Positions 57,287-64,000 of a DNA stretch of 64,000 bases are shown one piece after another (position 1 is the first letter of the stretch; each line of letters begins with the position of its first letter). A program made the translations under genes and the position numbers. Below the pieces are notes generated by a model that saw only the letters and a list, made by a program, of their open reading frames with translations, was not told where the DNA came from and made no database searches. The DNA is from CAZTHM01 sp041946825 (lineage in GTDB: Bacteria > Acidobacteriota > Terriglobia > UBA7540). The DNA lies in assembly GCA_041946825.1 (NCBI GenBank), contig JBHGBD010000003.1:314590-378589 (forward strand), given 5' to 3'.

Positions 57287-57660
57287 GACCCGGAAAGGCC
57301 CCCAGGAGCGTCCGGAACGGGAGGCCGCAGGGGTCTAGCCCAAAAACCTGGCTTAAGGGCCTGGAATCGCCCGTAATGCGCCTGGCGGCGGCTCGGACTT
57401 TGTGTCATTTCCAGGGGCGCTCCGACCCCGATTTCCGAATCGGGTTGCTCCGCTTGTGAATCTCAACTGATGATGTGGAACTCAATCGAGGGCAGTCTGG
57501 ACATTCGCTCCGCGCTGAGGCCGTATCGCAACTTGCCTGGCTGCAAGGCATTAGCCGGTCTGGCTTCCTTTGGAAACCGGAGTGCCAAACAATCCCGGCA
57601 CTTGAGTTTTTTTGCGCACACACGCGAAGCTGACTACTTGTCGCACGCCCAGCTTTTTCT

Positions 57661-57710
57661 TTGACTTACTGTTTCGGGCTGCTTAAGATTCTTGATTTGC
57701 GTCAATCTTA
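57661..57710 (+). promoter_or_regulatory. Promoter with overlapping inverted repeat before gap
   Basis: TTGACT (57661-57666), 17 bases, TAAGAT (57684-57689). TAAGATT at 57684-57690 is inverted as AATCTTA at 57704-57710, so a 7-bp dyad covers the -10 and the start site; it may be an operator or the stem of a 5' leader hairpin. The gap ATG is 25 bases further on. Confidence 0.6.
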
Positions 57711-57735
57711 GAGAAATGCACTGGAGGGTCTCAAT

Positions 57736-58740
57736 ATGCCGGTGAAAGTTGGAATCAACGGTTTCGGGCGCATCGGGCGGAACGTCCTGCGCGCTTCCAT
57801 TCAGGATTCGGGGATCGAGTTTGTCGCCGTCAACGATATTACCGACCCCAAAACGCTCGCGCATCTGCTGAAGTACGATTCGGTGCTGGGCATCTTCGGC
57901 GCTGATGTCGGCTATGGCGACGACTGCGTGCGCGTCAACGGCAAGTCCATCAAGGTCTTCAAGGTCAAGGACCCGGCGGATCTGGATTGGTCGTCGCTGG
58001 GCGCTCAGATCGTGCTGGAGTCCACGGGCCTTTTTACCAAGGCCGAGGACGCCAAGAAGCATCTGAAAGGTTCGGTAAAAAAGGTCATCATCACCGCGCC
58101 GGCGAAAAATGAAGACGTGACGCTGGTGCTGGGAGTGAATGACGCGTCCTACGATCCCGCGAAACATAACATCATTTCGAACGCCTCCTGCACCACGAAC
58201 TGCCTGGCGCCGGTGGCCAAGGTCATCCACGAGAACTTCAAGATTCTCAGGGGGTCGATGACCACTATCCACGCCTATACGAACGACCAGCGGATTCTCG
58301 ACCTGCCGCACAAGGATTTGCGGCGGGCGCGCGCCGCGGCGGTGTCCATCATCCCGACGACCACGGGCGCGGCCAAGGCAGTCGGCTTGGTTCTGCCGGA
58401 ACTGAAGGGCAAGCTCGATGGATGCTCGATGCGCGTTCCGACTCCCAACGTCTCGCTGGTTGACCTGGTCGTGTTCACGGAGAAATCCACGTCGGTCGAC
58501 GAGGTGAACGGCGCTTTGAAGAAGGCGGCGGACGGCCCGCTCAAGGGAATTCTCGAGTTCTGCACGGAGGAGCTGGTTTCGATCGACTTCCGCGCCAACC
58601 CGCACTCCTCGATCGTCGACGCCGGGTTCACCAAGGTCATCGACGGCAACTGCGTCAAGGTGACGGCGTGGTACGACAACGAGTGGGGTTACTCCTGCCG
58701 CGTGCGCGACCTGATCAATTTCATTGCAAAGAAGTTCTAA
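57736..58740 (+). CDS. gap: Glyceraldehyde-3-phosphate dehydrogenase
   Basis: 334 residues. N-terminal NAD loop KVGINGFGRIGRNVLR, catalytic Cys in NASCTTNCLAP (about 152), His in TIHAYTNDQ, substrate site PTTTGAAKA, and WYDNEWGYS near the end. Normal length; strong ribosome site (GGAGGG). First gene of the glycolytic series gap-pgk-(higBA)-tpiA-secG. Confidence 0.97.
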   Translation: MPVKVGINGFGRIGRNVLRASIQDSGIEFVAVNDITDPKTLAHLLKYDSVLGIFGADVGYGDDCVRVNGKSIKVFKVKDPADLDWSSLGAQIVLESTGLFTKAEDAKKHLKGSVKKVIITAPAKNEDVTLVLGVNDASYDPAKHNIISNASCTTNCLAPVAKVIHENFKILRGSMTTIHAYTNDQRILDLPHKDLRRARAAAVSIIPTTTGAAKAVGLVLPELKGKLDGCSMRVPTPNVSLVDLVVFTEKSTSVDEVNGALKKAADGPLKGILEFCTEELVSIDFRANPHSSIVDAGFTKVIDGNCVKVTAWYDNEWGYSCRVRDLINFIAKKF

Positions 58741-58776
58741 GAAAGCCGGTTGTTCGTTGTGAGTTGTTGGTCGTCT

Positions 58777-58827
58777 GTTGTCAGTGGCAAGGGCTGAATT
58801 GAGTTGTCTGGTCCTGCCACTGACAAC
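58777..58827. repeat. 13-bp inverted repeat between gap and pgk
   Basis: GTTGTCAGTGGCA (58777-58789) faces TGCCACTGACAAC (58815-58827) with 25 bases between, and outer arms GTTCGTTGTGAGTTG/CAACTCACAAC continue the pairing. Word repeats of this GTTGTGAG type may act as a read-through hairpin between the two genes. Confidence 0.7.
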
Positions 58828-58882
58828 TCACAACGCACTACGAACAACTCGCAACCAACATCCCACAACGATCGGAACTCCT

Positions 58883-60073
58883 ATGGCAAAACTATCCATC
58901 CGCGATCTTAAACTGCAAGGCAAGCGCGTTTTCATGCGCGTGGACTTCAACGTCCCGCTCAATGACGCGCTGGAAATCACCGACGACACACGCATCCAGG
59001 CTTCGCTCGCCAGCATCAAGCTCGCCGTCGGCGAGGGCGCGCGTTTGATTCTTTCGTCGCATCTTGGCCGGCCGAAAGGCAAGCCCAACCCGAAGATGAG
59101 CCTGAAGCCCGCGGCGGCGCGGCTTTCGAAACTTCTCGGCAAGCCCGTGGCGTTCGCGCCCGACTGCATTGGCGCGGAAGTCGAAGCGATGGCGAAGGCG
59201 ATGAAGGACGGCGACGTGCTGCTGCTCGAGAACCTACGCTTCCATCCCGAGGAGGAGAAGAACGATCCGGGATTCTCGAAGCAGCTCGCGGCGCTGGCCG
59301 AAGTTTATGTCAACGACGCCTTCGGTTCGGCGCATCGCGCGCACGCTTCGACCGAGGGAATCACCAAGTTCCTCTCGCCCTCGGCGGCGGGCCTGCTGAT
59401 GGAAAAAGAACTCGAGTACCTCGGCAAGGCGGTCGAGAATCCCGAGCGGCCTTACATCGCCATCGTGGGCGGCGCGAAAGTTTCCGACAAGATCGAACTG
59501 CTGCAGAATCTGATGAAGTTCGCCCAAAGCGTTCTGATCGGCGGCGCCATGGCTTACACGTTTCTCAAGGCGCAAGGCGTTGAAGTCGGACTGTCGAAGA
59601 CCGAGGACGACAAGCTTGACCTGGCCAAGGAGCTTCTCGCCGCGGCCAAAAAGGCGGGAGTGGCGTTGATGCTGCCTTCCGACCATATCGTCGCCGAAAA
59701 GCTGGATGCTTCCGCCGCGCCCGAGACGGTGAACGCGCCGCGGATTCCCGCCAACCGCGTCGGGCTCGACATCGGCCCGGCCACGCGCGCCGCCTACGCG
59801 GCGGAAATCGCCAAGGCCAGGACGATTGTCTGGAACGGCCCTATGGGCGTCTTCGAGATGGATCAGTTTGCCGCGGGGACGCTTGCCGTCGCGCAAGCCG
59901 TCGCGGCGTCTTCCGCCGTCTCGATTGTCGGCGGAGGGGATTCGGTGGCGGCCGTCCATAAGGCCGGCGTCGAGGCGAGAATCTCCCACATCTCGACCGG
60001 CGGCGGCGCCTCACTGGAGTTTCTCTCCGGCATGACGCTGCCGGGGGTGGCGGCCTTGACGGAAAGGAAGTAG
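58883..60073 (+). CDS. pgk: Phosphoglycerate kinase
   Basis: 396 residues from ATG 58883 (GGAA nearby). Standard N-terminal VFMRVDFNVPLN, LSSHLGRPKGKP, LLENLRFHPEEEKN, VNDAFGSAHRAHAST; C-terminal VWNGPMGVFE and GGGDSVAAV. Acts after gap. The 35 codons of upstream open frame contain the repeat and are not used. Confidence 0.97.
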   Translation: MAKLSIRDLKLQGKRVFMRVDFNVPLNDALEITDDTRIQASLASIKLAVGEGARLILSSHLGRPKGKPNPKMSLKPAAARLSKLLGKPVAFAPDCIGAEVEAMAKAMKDGDVLLLENLRFHPEEEKNDPGFSKQLAALAEVYVNDAFGSAHRAHASTEGITKFLSPSAAGLLMEKELEYLGKAVENPERPYIAIVGGAKVSDKIELLQNLMKFAQSVLIGGAMAYTFLKAQGVEVGLSKTEDDKLDLAKELLAAAKKAGVALMLPSDHIVAEKLDASAAPETVNAPRIPANRVGLDIGPATRAAYAAEIAKARTIVWNGPMGVFEMDQFAAGTLAVAQAVAASSAVSIVGGGDSVAAVHKAGVEARISHISTGGGASLEFLSGMTLPGVAALTERK

Positions 60074-60241
60074 ACGGTAGACGGCATACGGTAGACAGGG
60101 AACGGTCGCCAGGCTGCCCGCTTGCGGGTCTTGTACGGCTTCGAAAAGCGGAGCTATTTAGAGAGCGCCTTGAAAAAGAGTGGAGGCGGTGCTAAATTGA
60201 GAGTGTGACTTAAAAGCCACAGCGCGGCGCCGATGAGATGA

Positions 60242-60565
60242 GTGGAAGCACGCCCCCGAAAAATACGGATTTACAAAACCACGGATGGGCGCCAGCCATT
60301 CACTGAGTGGATGGATCGAATTCGTCGACTCGAGGTACACGGCGTCATTTTGACGAGGCTGGACCGAGTGCAAAAGGGGAATTTGGGGGATTGGAAACCA
60401 GTCGGTGAGGGAGTATCTGAGCTGAAGATCGACTTCGGTCCTGGCTACAGGGTCTACTTCGGCCAGGATGGCGACGAAGTGATATTACTTACAGGTGGCG
60501 CAAAGGGGACTCAGTCCGCAGATGTCGCAAAGGCCAAGGAATACTGGAGAGACTACAATGCCTAA
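60242..60565 (+). CDS. HigB/RelE-like toxin (phage-derived Gp49-type)
   Basis: 107 residues from GTG 60242. RelE-superfamily toxin of the HigB subgroup: PFTEWMDRIRRLEVHGVILTRLDRVQKGNLGDWKPVGEGVSELKIDFGPGYRVYFGQDGDEVILL. The strand-loop-strand with Arg/Lys residues fits an mRNA interferase. It overlaps the antitoxin start by eight bases, toxin first, as in higBA. The pair sits in the middle of the glycolytic gene series. The space 60074-60241 has no gene; it begins with a GACGGTAGACGG word repeat. Confidence 0.8.
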   Translation: MEARPRKIRIYKTTDGRQPFTEWMDRIRRLEVHGVILTRLDRVQKGNLGDWKPVGEGVSELKIDFGPGYRVYFGQDGDEVILLTGGAKGTQSADVAKAKEYWRDYNA

Positions 60566-60908
60566 GCGAACCGCTGATTATCAATCGTGGCTGCTCGAAA
60601 CCCTTACCGACCCGTCGGTCGCGGCGAATTACCTTCGAGCCGCCATGAGGGATTCGGAGGAAATGTTTCTGATCGCGCTGCGGAATGTTGCGGAAGCTCA
60701 CCGAATGGGCAGAGTTGCCAGGGGCGCGAGGGTGCGAAGAGAAAGCCTTTATCGGATGCTCTCAAAAAGAGGGAATCCGCGCTACTCAAGTCTCAACTCG
60801 GTTCTCAGGACACTCGGGCTCAGGCTGTCAGTGGAGGCGGAGACCTCTACTGACGGCCGCTCGCCTTCCGCACACCTTAGTCACGGCCGTCGAAGAACCA
60901 GGGCCTAA
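60558..60908 (+). CDS. HigA-like antitoxin (XRE-type)
   Basis: 116 residues from ATG 60558 with GGAGA upstream; the start lies inside the toxin gene. The core LRAAMRDSEEMFLIALRNVAEAHRMGRVARGARVRRESLYRMLSKRGNPRYSSLNSVLRTLGLRL matches the 'addiction module antidote' family of HTH antitoxins. The C-terminus is Ser/Arg-rich. It presumably represses the toxin pair. Confidence 0.82.
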   Translation: MPKRTADYQSWLLETLTDPSVAANYLRAAMRDSEEMFLIALRNVAEAHRMGRVARGARVRRESLYRMLSKRGNPRYSSLNSVLRTLGLRLSVEAETSTDGRSPSAHLSHGRRRTRA

Positions 60909-60979
60909 AAACCCTCGGGTTAGCGTTCCTTCTTGAAATTGAGCGAAGGCTCTTAGCGAACCTCCGGAGCAATTAAAAC

Positions 60980-61738
60980 ATGCGAAAACCCGTCATTGCT
61001 GGCAACTGGAAGATGTACAAGACCATCGCCGAGGCGGTGGAGTTCGTCACCAAGCTGAAGCCGCTAGTGGCGAACGCAAGCCACTGTGAGGTAGTCGTCG
61101 CGCCGCCGTTCACCGCGTTGCGCGCGGCGGCGGAGGCCGCGAAGGGATCGAACATCGCGGTTTCCGCGCAGGACTGTCACTGGGACAAGGAAGGCGCGCA
61201 CACGGGCGACGTCTCGCTGGCGATGCTGGTTGAGGCGGGCTCGACGCACGTCATCATCGGCCATTCCGAGCGGCGCCAGGATCACGGCGAGACCGACGCG
61301 AGCGTTAACCGTAAAGTCAAAGCGGCGCTGGCGGCGGGATTGACGCCCATCGTCTGCGTCGGCGAACTGCTGGCCGACCGCGAAGCGGGGAAGACCCAGC
61401 AAGTGCTCGATCGGCAGGTCCGCGGCGGGTTCGCCGGGTTGACCGCCGCGGAGTTCTCCCGTATCATTATTGCTTACGAGCCAGTTTGGGCGATTGGCAC
61501 GGGCCGAACGGCCACGCCGGAAATGGCCGCCGAGGGTCACGGGTTCATCCGCGGCCTGACCGGCGAGTTGTTTGGCAAGGAATCCGCCGCCGCGCTCAGG
61601 ATCCTCTACGGCGGCAGCGTCAAGCCGGACAATATCGGCGGCTTGATGGCCCAGGAAGAAATCGACGGCGCGCTGGTGGGCGGCGCCAGCCTGAAGCTGG
61701 AGTCGTTTTCAGCGATTGTGAATTTTCCCCGCGGTTGA
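60980..61738 (+). CDS. tpiA: Triosephosphate isomerase
   Basis: 252 residues. AGNWKMYKT (Lys13-like), HVIIGHSERR (catalytic His), IIAYEPVWAIGTGRTATPE (catalytic Glu), and LYGGSVKPDN phosphate loop. Complete. The ATG at 60980 is 71 bases after the antitoxin stop. Confidence 0.97.
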   Translation: MRKPVIAGNWKMYKTIAEAVEFVTKLKPLVANASHCEVVVAPPFTALRAAAEAAKGSNIAVSAQDCHWDKEGAHTGDVSLAMLVEAGSTHVIIGHSERRQDHGETDASVNRKVKAALAAGLTPIVCVGELLADREAGKTQQVLDRQVRGGFAGLTAAEFSRIIIAYEPVWAIGTGRTATPEMAAEGHGFIRGLTGELFGKESAAALRILYGGSVKPDNIGGLMAQEEIDGALVGGASLKLESFSAIVNFPRG

Positions 61739-61761
61739 ATCGGCGGAACGAAAGAGGTTGA

Positions 61762-62073
61762 ATGCATAGCGTAGTCGTAGCAATTCACGTCCTGGTGAGC
61801 ATCCTGCTGATTCTTATCATCCTCATCCAGGGCGGCGAAAACGTGGACATCACCGCGGCGTTTGGCGGCGTCAGCCAGGCGGCGTTCGGACCGCGCGGCG
61901 CGGTCTCGGGCATGCAGAAAGCGACCTGGGTGCTGGCGGGCATCTTTATGGCAACGTCGCTGACGCTCGCGATCTGGGCCACGAAAGGTTCGGGCGGGTC
62001 GATTCTCGATACTTCACCCGCCAAGCCGGCGCCGGCCGCTCCGGCTCCCTCACCGGCCCCGGCGAATAAGTAA
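61762..62073 (+). CDS. secG: Preprotein translocase subunit SecG
   Basis: 103 residues, two TM helices (VAIHVLVSILLILIILIQ and ATWVLAGIFMATSLTLAIWA) flanking the usual Gly-rich loop GGVSQAAFGPRGA. C-terminus is Pro/Ala-rich. The standard tpiA-secG arrangement; secA is in the same window but on a separate strand. Confidence 0.93.
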   Translation: MHSVVVAIHVLVSILLILIILIQGGENVDITAAFGGVSQAAFGPRGAVSGMQKATWVLAGIFMATSLTLAIWATKGSGGSILDTSPAKPAPAAPAPSPAPANK

Positions 62074-62083
62074 GGCGGCATTC

Positions 62084-62152
62084 AGCTTTCAGCCGTCAGC
62101 TATCAGCGGGCTTGGACGATTGCTGAATGCTGAGGGCCGAAGGCTGAAAGCT
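62084..62152. repeat. AGCTTTCAGCC / GGCTGAAAGCT inverted repeat
   Basis: Perfect 11-bp arms at 62084-62094 and 62142-62152, with related TATCAGC and GCTGAATGCTGAG words between them. It fills the space between secG and the tRNA half. Confidence 0.75.
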
Positions 62153-62160
62153 TTCCCCAC

Positions 62161-62199
62161 GCGGAAGTGGCGGAATTGGCAGACGCACCAGCTTGAGGG
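62161..62199 (+). tRNA. tRNA-Leu(GAG), 5' half only
   Basis: Matches tRNA-Leu from nucleotide 1 through the anticodon: GCGGAAG acceptor, GCG..CGC D-stem with GGCAGAC, anticodon stem CCAGC, loop TTGAGGG with GAG at 62195-62197. The expected stem partner GCTGG, variable arm and T-arm (GGTTCGA ... CTTCCGC) are absent; the DNA changes after about 62199 to AT-richer sequence. The 3' half is not found in the remaining 1.8 kb. Interpreted as an integration or rearrangement junction in the anticodon loop, or an assembly join. Confidence 0.7.
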
Positions 62200-62283
62200 C
62201 GGCTAGAATCGTGGTATTCTATATCTTCGATTTTGATGACATGGGGGTGTCGGTTGTGGGACTGGCACCCCTCTCCCCTCCGT

Positions 62284-62925
62284 TCATATCTCCACGGGGC
62301 CGACAGACCCCGTAACTTCGTCAACGATGTCTTGAAATGAATCCAGCGGATTTACTGTGACCTTCCGGCTTTTCCCTCGAATCCTTCTTACGGGCCGTTT
62401 GGTTTCTTGGACGCCTTCAACTGGGATTCCGTTTCTCTGGCGTTTTTGTTGCTTCCTGTGTTCGCGCTTTTCCATAGGTTCTAAATGCCACGGGTTAACA
62501 CAGTTTCGGGTATCACACAAGTGGTTAAGTTCTTTAGTTTTATCGCGTAAGGGTTCGCGGAACATCTCGAAAGCGAGGATATGAGCCTGAACCATTTTAC
62601 CGTTCAAGCTGAATCGTCCGTATCCGTCCGGGTCTGGTTTATCTCTCCAAAACCAACACTCAGGCCACAGCACCGGAAACTTGTAGCTATCAAGCCCAGG
62701 TATGCCCTTCACTTTTGTAAGTTTCCCCCCACCCTTCATGTAGATTTTTCTAACAAACCGCTCTATCACCTCGCGTGAGTATCTGTGCGCATCTCGGATT
62801 ATGAATGGGTGGCTTGTCCCCGCTCGATTCCCCGAATCTTTGAGAACGACGCAATCAGTTCCTTCGAATCCCCGTGGCATTCCGAGGTAGATTAAGCCCT
62901 TCTTTTCTCTTTTCCTTTGAACCAT
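62284..62925 (-). CDS. HNH endonuclease-like protein (HNHc_3 type)
   Basis: 213 residues. The HNH core is ELNHLCDTRNCVNPWHLEPM with an AHILAFEM helix before it, the form found in phage and mobile-element HNH proteins. The rest of the N-terminus is unknown; the C-terminus is basic. GC is clearly lower than in the rest of the window. It runs toward the tRNA half and ends 85 bases from it. A GGGGTG/CACCCC hairpin (62244-62271) lies just past its stop and may end its transcript. Confidence 0.72.
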   Translation of the reverse strand: MVQRKREKKGLIYLGMPRGFEGTDCVVLKDSGNRAGTSHPFIIRDAHRYSREVIERFVRKIYMKGGGKLTKVKGIPGLDSYKFPVLWPECWFWRDKPDPDGYGRFSLNGKMVQAHILAFEMFREPLRDKTKELNHLCDTRNCVNPWHLEPMEKREHRKQQKRQRNGIPVEGVQETKRPVRRIRGKSRKVTVNPLDSFQDIVDEVTGSVGPVEI

Positions 62926-63132
62926 TTAACTAATGCCCCTTTCAAGAGTTTTGTTACCAGAAATACTCACAAATTCTATCGAGGTTATCCCTCTGTACTA
63001 CCCTCGTACAACGTAAAACCACGTGAAAGCAACTAGTGTCACGTCATCCTACTTGGTTCCACGTTGCCTGCGCTGTCCACGCGAAGCAGTTCTTCACAGC
63101 GTCCATGACAACGATTCTGAGTATCGGGGCCG

Positions 63133-63903
63133 TCAACTTGAACTGCACACTGTGCAGCTATCAGGAGTAAGAATCTCGACGGGCCGATTGCTGAGAATCT
63201 TTTCTGCCTCTCGATAACGTTCCTTTGGAGTGCTGCCTAGAACTGCAAACATCAGTGTATTTAGCCACCATGTCCCGGCAATCTTGGAATCTCTGAATAC
63301 CGCATCGGGAAGGATTTCTTCCGGTTTCACGGTCTGGCCCGCCCACCATTTTGTGAGTGCCAGAGCATTAGAGTTGAATTGAGGGTCATAATTCTTACTC
63401 AATACTCTTGTATTCCGACTCCAAGCTATTAGGTCAAAGATGATTGAGAGTCGAAGATTCTTAGAGAGGTCAAGTAATAAAATTCTAGGAATAGCTTCTA
63501 CAGAAATTGTGCCCCAGTAGGATACCTTGCCATGCTTTTCGAGGGACAACGGCCAGAAGTCCTTGATTGTGCTGAGTAAATCTTCTGGTCTGGTTTCAAC
63601 GATTCGTTTCGCGCAATCGTAGTCACCCCAGATGTCTAGGTGTTCGTCTGGCCATAGCTTATCTTGGTCTAGCTTTTCAATGTCCACCTCGATGAGAGCT
63701 AGTTTATTCCAGTCTTCATTTTTTAGTTCGTTTCCTGCGGCTAGAGCGTAAAGAGGGGCCAAGCAATCCGATAAATATGTACAGCCCGCCCGCTCCTTAA
63801 GATTGTCGGGCCAGATACCTTTAAGTTCATCCCTACGGGGCCGGATACCTTCCTTCAAGATTCGTTGCGCGGCGATTGCGCTTGTACCGTGGTACAAAAG
63901 CAC
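63133..63903 (-). CDS. ADP-ribosyltransferase-fold protein (KptA/DarT-like N-terminus)
   Basis: 256 residues. The start MLLYHGTSAIAAQRILKEGIRPR and the following CTYLSDCLAPLYALAAG fit the first NAD-binding strand and loop of ADP-ribosyltransferase-fold enzymes such as RNA 2'-phosphotransferase and DarT (the H-G-T-S pattern). The central and C-terminal parts have no match I know. It is AT-rich like its HNH neighbour and has the same orientation. A toxin or phage defence/offence role is possible; no antitoxin gene is visible within the window. Confidence 0.6.
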   Translation of the reverse strand: MLLYHGTSAIAAQRILKEGIRPRRDELKGIWPDNLKERAGCTYLSDCLAPLYALAAGNELKNEDWNKLALIEVDIEKLDQDKLWPDEHLDIWGDYDCAKRIVETRPEDLLSTIKDFWPLSLEKHGKVSYWGTISVEAIPRILLLDLSKNLRLSIIFDLIAWSRNTRVLSKNYDPQFNSNALALTKWWAGQTVKPEEILPDAVFRDSKIAGTWWLNTLMFAVLGSTPKERYREAEKILSNRPVEILTPDSCTVCSSS

Positions 63904-63978
63904 GTTGGTTCTCCTTACTGATTTCCCTGAAATGGGACACTGTTCACCTAGTCCAACTTCGTGGTGCGCAGTCCCACA

Positions 63979-63998
63979 TGGCTTGCTTCGTCAAGCCA
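63979..63998. repeat. Seven-bp hairpin TGGCTTG/CAAGCCA at the window edge
   Basis: TGGCTTG, six-base loop CTTCGT, CAAGCCA. It is 75 bases upstream of the ART-like start and cut short by the end of the window, so its context is unknown. Confidence 0.45.
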
Positions 63999-64000
63999 CG

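Noticed and set aside
57181..57400. RNase P, SRP or tmRNA gene
   Set aside because: None of the invariant motifs of those RNAs (for example GAGGAAAGTCC of RNase P or GGAAGGAAGCAGC of SRP RNA) is present.
62161..64000. Group I intron in tRNA-Leu with HNH homing endonuclease
   Set aside because: The HNH gene is antisense to the tRNA, no P-Q-R-S core or 3' tRNA exon was found, and the insertion point is after rather than inside the usual anticodon position.

Overview
The window is a high-GC (roughly 60 percent) bacterial chromosome segment, mostly housekeeping genes. Gene content and style suggest a member of the Acidobacteriota or a close relative: large PP2C/SpoIIE phosphatases, a fused homocysteine methyltransferase/methylenetetrahydrofolate reductase, citramalate synthase, many secreted hydrolases, a gap-pgk-tpiA-secG cluster, and intergenic spaces full of short word-like repeats. 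That assignment is an inference from gene content; no rRNA gene is present.

Layout. 1-1.4 kb (minus): phosphatidylserine synthase (cut by the window edge), phosphatidylserine decarboxylase and a small YdcH-like protein. 1.4-3.5 kb: an accessory patch with hairpin repeats, a decapitated Rhs-type tip overlapping a small membrane protein (toxin/immunity-like), a YD-repeat scrap and a secreted orphan. 3.9-7.9 kb (minus): TPR protein, small secreted protein, rimI, tsaB, zincin. 8-12.5 kb (plus): deoC, a GAF-GAF-SpoIIE phosphatase, lysA, an HNH protein. 12.7-19.5 kb (minus): nadK, tlyA, dxs, ispA, xseB (an isoprenoid-type cluster with overlapping starts) and the folate/methionine fusion enzyme. 19.6-25.8 kb (minus): three exported hydrolases (M61, DUF885, penicillin acylase). 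25.9-30.6 kb (plus): a 1149-residue propeller-TM-GAF-SpoIIE protein and an M20 peptidase. 31-36.3 kb (plus): four type IV pilus minor-pilin-type genes and an exported SAM methyltransferase. 36.5-40.7 kb: a cyclase plus degenerate HD-GYP protein, an HtrA protease, a histidine phosphatase. 41-44.2 kb (minus): secA with a large internal insertion. 44.6-48.6 kb: small proteins, citramalate synthase, fatty-acid hydroxylase, deoxyribosyltransferase-like protein, cupin. 48.7-53.7 kb: a KdpD/KdpE-like two-component system, a small UspA-like protein and an APC transporter resembling the potassium importer KimA. 53.9-57.2 kb: pilin-like protein, GHMP kinase, CPBP protease, BamE-like secreted protein. 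57.7-62.1 kb: gap, pgk, a HigBA toxin-antitoxin pair, tpiA, secG. 62.2-64 kb: a tRNA-Leu 5' half broken in the anticodon loop, then visibly AT-richer DNA with an HNH protein and an ADP-ribosyltransferase-like protein, probably an integrated element running off the window.

Most notable for follow-up: (1) the kdpDE / small Usp / KimA-like locus with a tandem half-site in front of it, which looks like a potassium uptake module without KdpFABC; (2) the tRNA-Leu junction and its ART-like cargo; (3) the SecA insertion of about 140 residues; (4) a family of CGCAGAC hairpins with about 7-nt loops at five places; (5) the exported methyltransferase behind the pilin genes; (6) the cyclase fused to an HD-GYP whose HD dyad reads QD. 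None of these could be tested by database search here.
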